Source of the DNA: Acetobacteraceae bacterium
GTDB lineage: Bacteria; Pseudomonadota; Alphaproteobacteria; Acetobacterales; Acetobacteraceae
Reading direction: 5' to 3'
DNA length: 64,000 bases
NCBI GenBank assembly: GCA_947475245.1
Contig: CANJLW010000010.1
Span: 61,100-125,099 of the forward strand
Positions 17,259 to 26,714 of the stretch are shown here, piece after piece; positions within the stretch are counted from its first letter, which is position 1, and each line of letters opens with the position of its first letter. The notes beneath the pieces were generated by a model, which made no database searches, had not been told where the DNA came from, and saw only the letters and a list, made by a program, of their open reading frames with translations. The translations under genes and the position numbers were made by a program.

Positions 17259-18730
17259 CCTCGCGCCCAATGGTCGCGCGCGCGCTGTTGCTGGTTGGAA
17301 GCCTGGGCCTGTGCACCGCCGCCGCGCCGATGCGCGCCGATCTGCTGCCCGCCGAAGACCCCGGACTGACGGAGCGCGCCCGCCCTGCGCCCATCGCCGC
17401 TCCGACCGCGGCGGCACCGGACGCTTCCCTGTTCGGTTGGATCGGCTGGACCGCGGGCGGCATCGCCGCGGCCCCGGCCGCGCTGCGCCAGGGTCTGTGG
17501 GAAGTCTCCTACATGTTCGGCTTCAACGCGACTCCGATGCCCCGCGCGCGGATCGTCGAACCACCGCCCGATGTAGCGCCGATCTCCCGCCCGGTCGTGC
17601 CGGCTCCGCCGCCCATCCAGGCGCGGACAATTCCCGCGCCGCCCGTGCCGCCCGCGCCCGTCGCGGCGACGCCCAAACAGGAAGACAGCGATCCCGCTTT
17701 GCTCGCCAACTTTCTGTACGACCGCGCGAACCGCCTGCCCGACGGCTCCTTTTTCGTTCCCAAGACGCTGCAACGCCTGTTCAACGTCCGCGTGGCCAAG
17801 GCGGATACCGCCGACCTGCCGATCACCGTCCGGCTGACCGGGCGCATCGTGCCCGACCCGCGCAACCACGGGGCGGTGCAGGCCGGCATGATGGGCCGCA
17901 TCGAACCGCCCGAAAGCGGGTTGCCGGTCCTCGGCGCGACCGTCGCCAAGGGTCAACTGCTGGGCTACGTGGTTCCATCCGTCGGCGTCGTCGATCGCAC
18001 CCAGGTGCGGCGCGAAATCGCTCGGCTGACCACCGACATCAGGGTCGAGACGGAAAACCTCGAAATCCTGAAACAATTCAGCTTCGTCCCCTTCCGTGAC
18101 GGCAAAATCTATCAAAGCGAGCAGCGTCTCGCCGGTATGCGCCGGGAACGCGACGCGCTGCTGCCGCTGCTGCAAACCCGCGAAGCCCTGTTGGCACCGA
18201 CCGACGGCGTGATCTCCACCGCCAATGCCGTCGCCGGAAAGGTCTTCCAACCCGGAGAGGTCGTTTACGAGGTCGTCAGCCCCGACCACATCTGGGTAGA
18301 GGCGATGGCATCCGACCCGGCGATCGCCGAGGCCGCCAGCCAGGTATTGTCGGCGAACGCCGTCACGCCCGAAGGTCATGTGCTGACGCTGACCTTCATG
18401 GGCAGCGGCCTGACCATGCGCCAGCAGTCGACCCCGATCCTGTTCAAAATCGACAACCCCCATGCCGGTCTTCGCCTGGGTCGCCCGGTATCGGTCACCG
18501 TGCGCAGCGGTGCCCAAACCCTGCGCGGCATTCCCGTCAGCCGTGAATCGATCACCCTCGGCACCGACGGCGTGCAGGAAGTGTGGGAACAGACCGAACC
18601 GGAAATCTTTCTGCCCCACCCCGTGCGGACCCGCGATATCGACGGTGCCTCGGTTCTGGTGGTCGACGGCTTATCCTCCGGCGCGCGCATCGTCGTGCGC
18701 GGTGCCCGCCTGATGGCGCAGTTGCAATGA
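17255..18730 (+). CDS. Periplasmic adaptor (membrane fusion protein) of the RND system
   Basis: A 491-residue protein with a probable signal peptide (~1-29). Two half-lipoyl motifs flank a short helical hairpin: VQAGMMGRIEPPESGLPVLG with VAKGQLLGYVVP, and LLAPTDGVISTANAVAGKVF. A beta-barrel domain follows (~345-491). This is the layout of RND adaptors. Unusually, ~140 residues precede the adaptor core, including a hydrophobic/amphipathic segment (LFGWIGWTAGGIAAAPAAL) and a Pro-rich linker (~100-135). The ATG overlaps the previous stop (ATGA). It should join the pump at 19343 to an outer-membrane channel; none is encoded here. Confidence 0.85.
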   Translation: MTSRPMVARALLLVGSLGLCTAAAPMRADLLPAEDPGLTERARPAPIAAPTAAAPDASLFGWIGWTAGGIAAAPAALRQGLWEVSYMFGFNATPMPRARIVEPPPDVAPISRPVVPAPPPIQARTIPAPPVPPAPVAATPKQEDSDPALLANFLYDRANRLPDGSFFVPKTLQRLFNVRVAKADTADLPITVRLTGRIVPDPRNHGAVQAGMMGRIEPPESGLPVLGATVAKGQLLGYVVPSVGVVDRTQVRREIARLTTDIRVETENLEILKQFSFVPFRDGKIYQSEQRLAGMRRERDALLPLLQTREALLAPTDGVISTANAVAGKVFQPGEVVYEVVSPDHIWVEAMASDPAIAEAASQVLSANAVTPEGHVLTLTFMGSGLTMRQQSTPILFKIDNPHAGLRLGRPVSVTVRSGAQTLRGIPVSRESITLGTDGVQEVWEQTEPEIFLPHPVRTRDIDGASVLVVDGLSSGARIVVRGARLMAQLQ

Positions 18731-19302
18731 CAGGGATCGTCGCCGTGCGAAAAAGCGCCTTGCTGTCCGTCCTCGCGCTGCTCGCCGTGTGCGCGTCGTT
18801 CGCCCCCGCGGCCCGGGCGGAAGACGACGACAAATCGCCCGCCAAACCCGCGCCACGCGCGTCGGTACGGATCGGCGGCGTCAGCGTCGTGCTGGTGTCC
18901 GCCAACGACCGGCTCTACGCCTTCGTCGACCGCGTCGAGGATAACGCCCCCGCCGCGGACGCGACGCTGTCCGTCGATCTCGCCGACGGTTCGAGCGTGA
19001 CGATGACCCGCCTTTCCGACGGCTTCTTCGCCGGACCGTTCAATCGCGCCGGTCATATGCAGGATGCCTTCATGGTCTCGGTGAAGTCCGCCGACGGTAC
19101 CGGCGATGCGCCGACCGAAATCGGCTACGACGACGTCGCCGGCGTCGCCGCCGCGCCATCGACGCACGACATCAAGGGCAAGCTCGCCATTGCCCTGGTC
19201 GCCGGCGCGATCGGCGCCGTCGGGGCGTTGGGCGCGATGAAATACGTGCGAGGCTGGCGCCGCCGCTCCGGCCCGTCGCCGCACGCCGCGCCGATCGCCT
19301 GA
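18727..19302 (+). CDS. Secreted accessory protein with C-terminal membrane helix
   Basis: A 191-residue protein with a signal peptide (~1-29, ending ARA), a beta-rich middle (~45-150, with RIGGVSVVLVSANDRLYAF) and a C-terminal transmembrane helix (KLAIALVAGAIGAVGALG) followed by a basic tail. The topology suggests a periplasmic domain tethered to the inner membrane. No family recognised. Start codon overlaps the adaptor stop (ATGA), and the pump gene follows after 40 bases, so it is probably a dedicated subunit or regulator of this RND complex. Confidence 0.7.
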   Translation: MTGIVAVRKSALLSVLALLAVCASFAPAARAEDDDKSPAKPAPRASVRIGGVSVVLVSANDRLYAFVDRVEDNAPAADATLSVDLADGSSVTMTRLSDGFFAGPFNRAGHMQDAFMVSVKSADGTGDAPTEIGYDDVAGVAAAPSTHDIKGKLAIALVAGAIGAVGALGAMKYVRGWRRRSGPSPHAAPIA

Positions 19303-19342
19303 TGTCGGCCCCGCCCTCCACCCGTCGCCACTAGGCCCCCCT

Positions 19343-22300
19343 ATGTTTCAGGCGATCGTGACCTTCAGCCTGCGCCACCGGGCCTTTGTCCTGATCGCCG
19401 CCGCGATTCTGGTCGGCTGGGGCACGCTGGTGCTGCGCGATATGCCCATCGACCTGATGCCGGAAGTGCGTCAGCCATCGGTGATCGTCACGGCGGAAGC
19501 CGGTTCCCTGGCGGCGGAGGAGGTGGAGCAACTCGTCACCCAGCCCATCGAAATGGTGATGAACGGCGTTCCCGGCGTCAGCAGCGTGCGCAGCATGTCG
19601 AACGCCACCGTCGCCTACATCCAGATTTTGTTCGACTGGGGCACGGACTCCTTCCGCAACCGTCAGGTCGTGGCCGAACGCCTGACCCTGGTGCGCGATA
19701 ACCTGCCGCCCGGCATCACGCCGATCATGGCCCCGATGTCCGCCGCCACCGGCCTGATCATGCATATGGGCGTCACCGGCGGGGCCAGCCCGATGGCGCT
19801 GCGCGAATATGTCGATTGGGTGCTGCGCCCGCGCCTGCTGGCGGTCGAAGGCATCTCTCAGGTCTACCCGATCGGCGGCGAGGTCCGCACCTATCGCTTC
19901 ACCCCCAACCCCATCCTGATGCAGCACGCCGGCGTCGGACTGGACCAGGTCGAACGCGCGCTGACCGCGTACGGCACCAACTCCTCCGGCGGCTTCACCG
20001 ACGTGCACGGCACCGAATACGCGCTGCGCAACCTCGGTCGCAGCACGAACCTCGACGACATGCGCGGCCTGATCGTCGCCTGGCGCGATGGCACCCCGAT
20101 CCAATTGAGCCAGATCGGCGAGATCGGCTTCGCCGCCCGCCCCAAGCGCGGCGACGGCGCGTTCAACGGCATCCCGTCGGTCAATCTGGAAGTCATCAAG
20201 CAGCCGCGCGCCAATACCGTGCAGGTGGCCGAACGGATCGAGACCCTGCTGGCGGAAATGCAGAAGACCGCGCCGGCGGGCATCAAGGTCGGCCAGATTT
20301 CCTACAGCCAGGCCGATATGATCAAAGAGGCGATCGGCAATCTCGGCGATCTGCTGCGCGACGGCATCGTCGTCGTCTCCGTCGTCCTGATGCTGTTCCT
20401 GGCCAGCATTCGCCCGACCGCGATCTCGCTGCTCGCGATACCGATCTCCCTCGTCGTCAGCGCCATCGTGTTTAATCTGATGGGCGCGACGCTGAACACG
20501 ATGATCCTGGTCGGCATCGCGATCGGCCTGGGCGAACTGGTCGACGATTCCGTGGTCGATGTGGAAAACATCCTGCGGCGCATGGGCGAGAACCGAAAAA
20601 GCGAGCGGCCGGAACCCATCATGACCGTCATCGCCCGCGCGTCGCAGGAAGTGCGCTTGGGGATCGTTTACGCCACCGTCATCATTCTGCTGGTATTCGT
20701 GCCGCTGTTGGCCATGCCCGGACAACCCGGACGCATGTTTTCCCCGCTGGCGCTGGCCTATATCGTATCGATCTTCGCCAGCCTCGTGGTGTCGATCACC
20801 GTGACGCCCGCGCTGGCGTCGTACTTGTTCCCGTCGATGAAGTCGCTGCACCGCGAACACGGCGGCCGGCTGGCCAATTGGCTGAAGCGGCGCAACGCCG
20901 CCGCGCTGGCCTGGGTGCTCGATCGGCCGCGCCGCGTGCTGTCCCTGGCCGTCGTCCTGGTCCTGACCGCCGCCGCGACGGTGCCGCTTCTGCCGCGTTC
21001 CTTCCTGCCGCGCCTGAACGAAGGCAATGTCTACGTCACCTTGCTGATGAACCCCGACCTGTCGCTGGCCGAGTCCTTCAAGGTCGGCCATCTGGCGGAG
21101 CAGATTTTGCTGCGCGTGCCGGAGGTCAAGGCCATGTCGCGCCGCAGCGGCCGCTACGACGGCGATTCCGACCCGGACCCGATCAACGACAACGAAATGC
21201 CGCTGCGCATCAAGCTCGACCAGGGACGTGGCTTGTCGGAACTGATGGCCGATATCCGCAACCGGCTGTCGATTTTCTCCGCCGACCTGAATGTCACCCA
21301 GTTCCTGATCGAGCGCATGCAGTCGCAGGACAACATGGTGCGCGGCGATGTCGTGCTGAAACTGTTCGGCCCCGACCTACCCACCCTGCGCACCCTGGCC
21401 GGCAAATTTCGCGCCGATTTCGGCCGCGTTCCCGGCCTGGTCGACCTGAACGTCGAACAGCAAACCTTCTCTCCCCAGGCCCGCATTTCCATCGACTACG
21501 CCCGTGCTCGGCTTTTTGGGGTAACCCCGGCGCAAATCACGACCGTATTGTCGAGCCTGACCAACGGGCGCACCGTCTCTCAGGTGATCGAAAACGGGCG
21601 ACGTTTCGACGTCGTTATTCGACTGGGGGAGGCCGATCGTTCCCCCGACGCGCTCGCCGCCCTGCGGATCGACACCCCCGCGGGCGCCATTCCGCTGTCG
21701 TCCTTCGCAACCCTGAGCACCTATGTCGGGCCGAGCCGCATTATGAGGGAGGATGGGTCGCGCCGCATCGCGGTGATGGGCAATCTCGACGGGTCGCAAG
21801 ATACCGACAAGGTCGTGGCGCGGATGCGCCAGATCATCGAGCGCACCCCCCTCCCCGTCGGCTATCGCGCGAGTCTGGAGGGCGATTTCAAATTGGGCGA
21901 ACAAGGGCGAATGATGCTGTCGGTGCTGACGCCGCTGTCGATCCTGCTGGTGTTCATGGTGCTGCACCAGCGGTTCCGCTCCACCGTGCTCAGTCTGATC
22001 ATCATGGGCAATATCCCCCTGGCGCTGGTGGGCAGCGTCGCGGCGCTGTGGATCGCCGATTTGGATGTGAACCTTGCCTCCATGATCGGGTTCATCGCGG
22101 TCACCGGGGTCGCCGTGCGCAATTCGCTGCTCAAGGTCAGCCACTTCGTGAATCTGCACCTGCATGAAGGCATGCCGCTGAACCGCGCGCTGATCCTGCG
22201 CGGTTCGGCGGAACGTTTGACGCCGGTGCTGATCACCGCGCTGGCGGCCGGTTCGGCGCTGGTGCCGTTCCTGTTCACCTCCGACGTTGCCGGCGTTGAA

Positions 22301-22456
22301 ATCCTGCATCCGGTATCGATCGCGATCTTCGGCGGGCTGATCAGTTCCACGCTGCTGGATACCTTCACCACGCCGCTGCTGTTCGAACGCTACGGCTTCG
22401 CGGCGTTGCGCCGCACCCTGGAAGGCAACGCGAAACTCGCCTACGAGACATTCTGA
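19343..22456 (+). CDS. RND superfamily efflux pump, inner-membrane permease
   Basis: A 1037-residue permease of normal RND length. The N-terminal helix and PIDLMPEVRQPSVIV start the first periplasmic porter loop. Twelve transmembrane helices in two halves are expected. The fourth-helix region carries acidic residues in GLGELVDDSVVDVENILRR, as in proton-relay sites of this superfamily, and the sequence is closer in style to CusA/multi-purpose pumps than to AcrB. Substrate not predictable. Its operon lacks an outer-membrane factor and adds a Mic60-like protein, an accessory protein and a 77-residue protein. Confidence 0.93.
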   Translation: MFQAIVTFSLRHRAFVLIAAAILVGWGTLVLRDMPIDLMPEVRQPSVIVTAEAGSLAAEEVEQLVTQPIEMVMNGVPGVSSVRSMSNATVAYIQILFDWGTDSFRNRQVVAERLTLVRDNLPPGITPIMAPMSAATGLIMHMGVTGGASPMALREYVDWVLRPRLLAVEGISQVYPIGGEVRTYRFTPNPILMQHAGVGLDQVERALTAYGTNSSGGFTDVHGTEYALRNLGRSTNLDDMRGLIVAWRDGTPIQLSQIGEIGFAARPKRGDGAFNGIPSVNLEVIKQPRANTVQVAERIETLLAEMQKTAPAGIKVGQISYSQADMIKEAIGNLGDLLRDGIVVVSVVLMLFLASIRPTAISLLAIPISLVVSAIVFNLMGATLNTMILVGIAIGLGELVDDSVVDVENILRRMGENRKSERPEPIMTVIARASQEVRLGIVYATVIILLVFVPLLAMPGQPGRMFSPLALAYIVSIFASLVVSITVTPALASYLFPSMKSLHREHGGRLANWLKRRNAAALAWVLDRPRRVLSLAVVLVLTAAATVPLLPRSFLPRLNEGNVYVTLLMNPDLSLAESFKVGHLAEQILLRVPEVKAMSRRSGRYDGDSDPDPINDNEMPLRIKLDQGRGLSELMADIRNRLSIFSADLNVTQFLIERMQSQDNMVRGDVVLKLFGPDLPTLRTLAGKFRADFGRVPGLVDLNVEQQTFSPQARISIDYARARLFGVTPAQITTVLSSLTNGRTVSQVIENGRRFDVVIRLGEADRSPDALAALRIDTPAGAIPLSSFATLSTYVGPSRIMREDGSRRIAVMGNLDGSQDTDKVVARMRQIIERTPLPVGYRASLEGDFKLGEQGRMMLSVLTPLSILLVFMVLHQRFRSTVLSLIIMGNIPLALVGSVAALWIADLDVNLASMIGFIAVTGVAVRNSLLKVSHFVNLHLHEGMPLNRALILRGSAERLTPVLITALAAGSALVPFLFTSDVAGVEILHPVSIAIFGGLISSTLLDTFTTPLLFERYGFAALRRTLEGNAKLAYETF

Positions 22457-22473
22457 GCAGAGGGAGCCGAAAC

Positions 22474-22707
22474 ATGGGCAGTCTGGCCTTTGCCGCGCTG
22501 ATCGCCGGCGGCACGTTCCTCGCGAGTGTGACGCTCGATGTCGGGATCAACGCCGCGCAGAACTGGTACGACGTGATCTATCAGGATGCGTTCTGGAGCA
22601 GCCGTAAGGCCGACAGCCCCGCCTTACGCGACCTCGCGCGCGAGGAAGCCGAAATTGCCCGCCTGCTGGATCAACCCGGCTTCGTCGTCGTGATCGCCAA
22701 GCCCTGA
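22474..22707 (+). CDS. Small single-helix protein in RND operon
   Basis: A 77-residue protein with one N-terminal hydrophobic helix (~4-26) and a charged C-terminal half (LRDLAREEAEIARLL). A strong ribosome site (GAGGGAGC) precedes the ATG, and it lies 17 bases after the pump gene. No homologue recognised. By size and position it could be a small pump-associated subunit like AcrZ, though there is no sequence match to claim that. Confidence 0.6.
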   Translation: MGSLAFAALIAGGTFLASVTLDVGINAAQNWYDVIYQDAFWSSRKADSPALRDLAREEAEIARLLDQPGFVVVIAKP

Positions 22708-22719
22708 AACCGTCGGCCG

Positions 22720-23286
22720 CTATTTTTTCGGCGTATTTTCAATAATCCTGCGCTCACCCAGTTCCGGCGGGCGGTTGCGCGCGGTCAGCTGATAGGCCGC
22801 GTCGGGCCAGGGCGACAGCGTGATTTCCATCGCCGCGATGGTGAATCCGCCGCCGAGGGCCGTATCCAGCGCCTGACGAGCGATTTTCTGCTTCGCGCGC
22901 GCGCGGAAGCCGGACGCGGCGGCGAGATACGCGGTGTAGCGGCGTTCGGCCTGATCGAGATCGACATCCGACGGTTCCCGCGCGGAGACGAAGCGATAGG
23001 TGGCGCCGCCGGTCCAGCCCTTGCCGATCGTCACTTCCGCCAGTTGCAGTCCCAGCACCTCCAACACCGCGAAGAAGCGCCGATCGTCTTCGGAGAGGCT
23101 CGACGGCAAATGGTCGGAGGGTAAGACCGGGGCGGTCAGATCGCGCCATGCGCCGGAGATCGAGGCCCCCGCGGACCGCGCCATGTCCATGGAGCGATCC
23201 AGCCATCCCGCATCCTGATCGGCTGCCCGCGCCTGCGTCGGGAACGCGAGCGCCGCCAGGATCAGCAAATGAGCGGGTCGGATCAT
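22720..23286 (-). CDS. Secreted protein of unknown function
   Basis: A 188-residue protein with a signal peptide (residues 1-21, ending ARA). The mature part has no membrane helix, a helical first half and a mixed C-terminal part. No family recognised. Its start overlaps the stop of the PstS-like gene (ATGA at 23283-23286), so the two are an operon and probably work together in the periplasm. Confidence 0.65.
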   Translation of the reverse strand: MIRPAHLLILAALAFPTQARAADQDAGWLDRSMDMARSAGASISGAWRDLTAPVLPSDHLPSSLSEDDRRFFAVLEVLGLQLAEVTIGKGWTGGATYRFVSAREPSDVDLDQAERRYTAYLAAASGFRARAKQKIARQALDTALGGGFTIAAMEITLSPWPDAAYQLTARNRPPELGERRIIENTPKK

Positions 23287-24251
23287 TCGAAGAACCCCAA
23301 CGCGCGGGTTCGGCTGGCGACACGTTCGGCGGGCGACAAGACGACGATGTCGGCCGGTTCCAGGCTGCCCGACGGCCCGATACTCGCCTCTGCCAGCAGA
23401 TTGAACACCGTCTTGCGCGCGGCGTCGCGACGGGCTTTGTCGGTGTCGGTCGGCAGCACGATCAGCAGCGCCACCTGGCGCGACGCGAGATAGCGGCCTT
23501 CCGCGATGTCCACGGCCAGCGGCAGCACGCCGTCGAGCGCGACCGGCGCCACCGCATCGCCGATGGTCGGCAGTTCGGCGACGGACACCACGGCCAGCGC
23601 CCCCGGCTTGGCGGATCGTGCCCAGGCGACAACGTCCGCGGCACCGCCGGAACGTTGGGAGACCGATCCGTCGGCGCGGGTTTTCGCGCAGAAGTCCCGC
23701 CGTTCAGCGCGATCGAACGGCAGTTTCGCCGCGGGCAGGCCGGCGACGCAGCCGGATTCCATCACCCGCCCGTCGAACATCCTTTGCGCGATTGATCCCG
23801 TCGGTGCCAGCAGCAGCGTGCCGGTAGTCGGCGCGGGATCGTGCGCGGTGAAGGCGCGGAACAGTTCGGTGGTGTTGACCGCAACGACCGGCGTGCCGGC
23901 CGGTCGCACCAGGGCGACAGCCTGACGCGCAATCGGCACGGCGACGGCATCGGCGCGTGCATTGCCGGCGCATAACTCCACCTCTGCCTGCGAGGGCACA
24001 CGGGCCAGCAGGGCGAGGCGCGGGCGCGCCCCGGCCATCGGCGCGCAGGCGGCTTCGGCGGCGCGAATCCCGGTATCGACGCTGTGCGTCGCGGAGCGCA
24101 GCGGCGCCACGGCACGCGCCATCGGTTCCCCCAGTTCGCGGTCGGTCATGATCAGCACGTCGGTCGCCGCAACCGCCTTGGCCGCGAAAAACAGCGAGAG
24201 CGCGGCGCACGCGGCCAGATGCAAAAAGGGCCGGTTACGGGCTGTCATCAT
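23283..24251 (-). CDS. PstS-like periplasmic substrate-binding protein
   Basis: A 322-residue exported protein (signal peptide ~1-27). The mature region resembles type 2 periplasmic binding proteins of the PstS group: an alternation of short strands and helices, VAVNTTELFRAF at the site of the usual ferrous-looking Q-I/F motif, and near the end DGVLPLAVDIAEGRYLASRQ where PstS has S-I-x-x-G-x-Y-P-L-S-R. No Pst permease or ATPase is nearby. It may bind an oxyanion or have been recruited as a structural or sensor component. Two adjacent ATGs exist (24251, 24248). Confidence 0.65.
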   Translation of the reverse strand: MMTARNRPFLHLAACAALSLFFAAKAVAATDVLIMTDRELGEPMARAVAPLRSATHSVDTGIRAAEAACAPMAGARPRLALLARVPSQAEVELCAGNARADAVAVPIARQAVALVRPAGTPVVAVNTTELFRAFTAHDPAPTTGTLLLAPTGSIAQRMFDGRVMESGCVAGLPAAKLPFDRAERRDFCAKTRADGSVSQRSGGAADVVAWARSAKPGALAVVSVAELPTIGDAVAPVALDGVLPLAVDIAEGRYLASRQVALLIVLPTDTDKARRDAARKTVFNLLAEASIGPSGSLEPADIVVLSPAERVASRTRALGFFE

Positions 24252-24267
24252 TTCGCAATCCTGCTGA

Positions 24268-24329
24268 CTGGATATAAAGAGAACGTCATTGTGCCTGAAG
24301 CTTCTCTGTGCTGCTATAGCTATATCCAG
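24268..24329. promoter_or_regulatory. Inverted CTGGATATA sites in a divergent promoter region
   Basis: A perfect 9-base inverted pair, CTGGATATA at 24268-24276 and TATATCCAG at 24321-24329, lies 44 bases apart between the divergent genes starting at 24251 and 24367. One site is near each start. The arrangement suggests two operator sites for one regulator controlling both directions. No regulator gene is encoded in the locus. Confidence 0.4.
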
Positions 24330-24366
24330 CTTTGTCAATCCGGTCGAACAAGCGAAAGATCAAGTC

Positions 24367-25560
24367 ATGCGGTCGGCTCACATTCGATTCACGTTCGATT
24401 TATGGCGACGTGTGGTCTGGCTCGCTTGCGCGCTGCTTGCGACTGTCGTCGGTTCGGCTTCGGCGCAACCAACCCGCCAATCCCTGCCGGTCGGTTCGGT
24501 GCATTCCGGCGTTCTGCCGCTGGGCACGGCGCAACTGCCGCTGCCGGCCGGACAGTGGACGGTCGCGGGCGTCGGGCAGCAAGGCGTGACGGTTCCGGCA
24601 ATCGGTGCCTACGGCACGATCCAGAACACCATCCTGTTTCAGATCAAAAATAACCGGATCGTTGCCGTCCTCGAAGCCAATGCCAATTCCATCCCCGTCA
24701 ACGACGGTTGGGGCCGCACGAAATCCTGCGCCGCGGGCGGTCAGCCGCACTTGCTGACGCGGTACAAGTCCGGCTGGGAAACCGGTTGCCAGTTCGTCGT
24801 CGTGACCGCTTTCGGTTCGGCGTCCTCCGGCCCCGCGGCATGGGACAGGGCACGCGCCTTCGCCGAACAAAAATCCCTGACCATGGCCGATACCTGGATC
24901 ACCGCCGGCTTCCGCGCGAGTGATCGACAGGACCTGATCGACGCGCGCTTCCACTTCGACCCCACTTTGTTCTCCGGCGCGCCTGTGCCGCCTGGGCTCG
25001 ACTGGTCGGCGGAAGCCGTCAAGGCCGATCCGCAACGCGACGCCGCCATGCGCGCCACCGCGGAATGGGCCAAGGGTTACGATCTGTTGATCGAGCGCGG
25101 GTTGCGCAACCAACTCGGTCGCTCCACCGGCGCGCGTCCGGTGCCGATGCCGCATATCGCGGCCTATACGCAGTCGAACCCGACGATCGACGCCAAGCTC
25201 GCCGAACTCGACCGGATGTTCCGGGACGGGCGGCTGAACCAGGACTCCTATCTGGCACAATCCAAACTGGTCCTGTCCGAAGCCCCCGTCGTGACGCCGC
25301 CCACCAATCTGCTGTCGAATGCCGTGCGCAAGAACATCTCTTTCCGCTCTTTCGGCACATTCGTCGATTACGCGATCGCCTATGTGGTGACGGCGAACAA
25401 TGCGATATCGACGGGGATCGCGCTGACCATCAATTCCACGGACTCGTTCTGGTTCGTTCTCAACGATCAATATTGGGACGATTATTACGCGCGACTGAAC
25501 ACCCATGATTCCGAGCGTATCATCGATTTCATCTACATCGGCGGCGGAGTAAAGGCGTGA
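24367..25560 (+). CDS. Secreted two-Cys beta domain plus DUF2061-like protein (single unit)
   Basis: A 397-residue protein with a signal peptide (~1-31, ending ASA). The N-terminal domain begins LPLPAGQW, contains NANSIPVNDGWG, two cysteines (in KSCAAGG and GCQFVVV) and GFRASDRQDLIDARFHF. The C-terminal ~60 residues form a DUF2061-like hydrophobic pair (KNISFRSFGTFVDYAIAYVV ending NDQYW). It matches the proteins at 6149, 25557 and 27636. Role unknown. GTG of the next gene overlaps its stop, so the pair is coupled. Confidence 0.8.
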   Translation: MRSAHIRFTFDLWRRVVWLACALLATVVGSASAQPTRQSLPVGSVHSGVLPLGTAQLPLPAGQWTVAGVGQQGVTVPAIGAYGTIQNTILFQIKNNRIVAVLEANANSIPVNDGWGRTKSCAAGGQPHLLTRYKSGWETGCQFVVVTAFGSASSGPAAWDRARAFAEQKSLTMADTWITAGFRASDRQDLIDARFHFDPTLFSGAPVPPGLDWSAEAVKADPQRDAAMRATAEWAKGYDLLIERGLRNQLGRSTGARPVPMPHIAAYTQSNPTIDAKLAELDRMFRDGRLNQDSYLAQSKLVLSEAPVVTPPTNLLSNAVRKNISFRSFGTFVDYAIAYVVTANNAISTGIALTINSTDSFWFVLNDQYWDDYYARLNTHDSERIIDFIYIGGGVKA

Positions 25561-26714
25561 TGACCCGAGTTCTTCTCCTGCTTGCCTGCCTGTCGTTCGC
25601 CCTGGGTGGGGAGCGCGCCGCGTTCGCGCAAACATCTGACGCGGGGCTGGCCCAAGGCAGCATCGTTAAGGGCGTTCTGACGCTGGACGGTAAGCAGATC
25701 GCGCTGCCGAAGGGCGATTGGATCGTCGCGCACGACGGACCGAACGGATGGAACAATCCGACCATCGGGGCATTCGGCTATATCCGGACCGTCGTGCTGC
25801 TGCATCTGCAAGGCACCCGCGTCGACGCCATGCTGGAAATCAACGCCAACGCCCTGCCGACCGCCGATGGCTGGGGTATGGCGGGCGATTGCGGCCGGTC
25901 CGATCTGGTGATGGCGGTCATCCGCTATCGCGCGGGTTGGGACGGCTCCTGCTTCTTCGTCAACCACACGATCACCGCCAACGAGGCACAGGCCACCTGG
26001 CGTTCGGCGCGGACTTTCGCGGCGGCAAGGGGATGGAGTGTTTCGTCCACCTGGCTGACGGCGGGGTTTCGGTCCGCCAATCGCGGCGACGTGATCGACG
26101 CGCGGTTTCATTTCGCGCCGGAAGCTTACGGTATCCCGACCGAACCGGTCGGCTACTGGCGCGGATCGGCGTGGAATGCCTCTCGCATCGACAGCGATCC
26201 GGCCCGCCTCGCGCTGGCCAAGGCGGTCAGCGACTGGGCGATGAACTACAGCGCCCTGGTCGATACGGGATTGAAAAGCCGTCTCAGCGGCGATCTGGTC
26301 ACGCCCATGCCGGACCTGAAATCCGCCGAAAAGGTTGAAAGCCTGATCGAACACCGGCTGGCGGAACTGGACGCCTTGCGTCGCGACGGCACGATCACCG
26401 CGCAGGATTTCGATACCCAGGCCATGGCGTTGCGGGAAAACGGCCTGGGATCGAGCAGCACGGCCCCCGATCTGGCGACCGTCACCGGCGTCAAGGCCTT
26501 GTCCTATCGCATCATCGTTTCCATCTCGCACCTGTTCGTCGACTACTACTGGACCGGGAACTACGTCGCGGCCGGAGCGTTGGAGATCCTGCAGATCACC
26601 ATCAACAGCGCGAAGTTCTATTTCCACGAACTGGCCTGGGCGAAATATGTCGGCATTCCCCGCGGCGACGCAGCGCGCACGATGGATTTCGGCTATATGG
26701 GAACCGGCGTCTAG
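25557..26714 (+). CDS. Secreted two-Cys beta domain plus DUF2061-like protein (single unit)
   Basis: A 385-residue paralogue of the preceding protein, with signal peptide (~1-23), LALPKGDW-type start (IALPKGDWIVAHDG), NANALPTADGWG, two cysteines (GDCGRSD and GSCFFVN), GFRSANRGDVIDARFHF and the clearest DUF2061-like end of the set: ALSYRIIVSISHLFVDYYW ending FYFHELAW. GTG at 25557 and ATG at 25560 are alternative starts two codons apart; GGAG lies seven bases before the GTG. Downstream genes at 26809 and 27152 continue in the same direction. Confidence 0.8.
   Translation: MMTRVLLLLACLSFALGGERAAFAQTSDAGLAQGSIVKGVLTLDGKQIALPKGDWIVAHDGPNGWNNPTIGAFGYIRTVVLLHLQGTRVDAMLEINANALPTADGWGMAGDCGRSDLVMAVIRYRAGWDGSCFFVNHTITANEAQATWRSARTFAAARGWSVSSTWLTAGFRSANRGDVIDARFHFAPEAYGIPTEPVGYWRGSAWNASRIDSDPARLALAKAVSDWAMNYSALVDTGLKSRLSGDLVTPMPDLKSAEKVESLIEHRLAELDALRRDGTITAQDFDTQAMALRENGLGSSSTAPDLATVTGVKALSYRIIVSISHLFVDYYWTGNYVAAGALEILQITINSAKFYFHELAWAKYVGIPRGDAARTMDFGYMGTGV

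Noticed and set aside
19331..21091. Open frame on the - strand opposite the RND pump
   Set aside because: Antisense shadow of a strongly conserved pump gene; repetitive His/Asp/Gln composition typical of reversed GC-rich codons.
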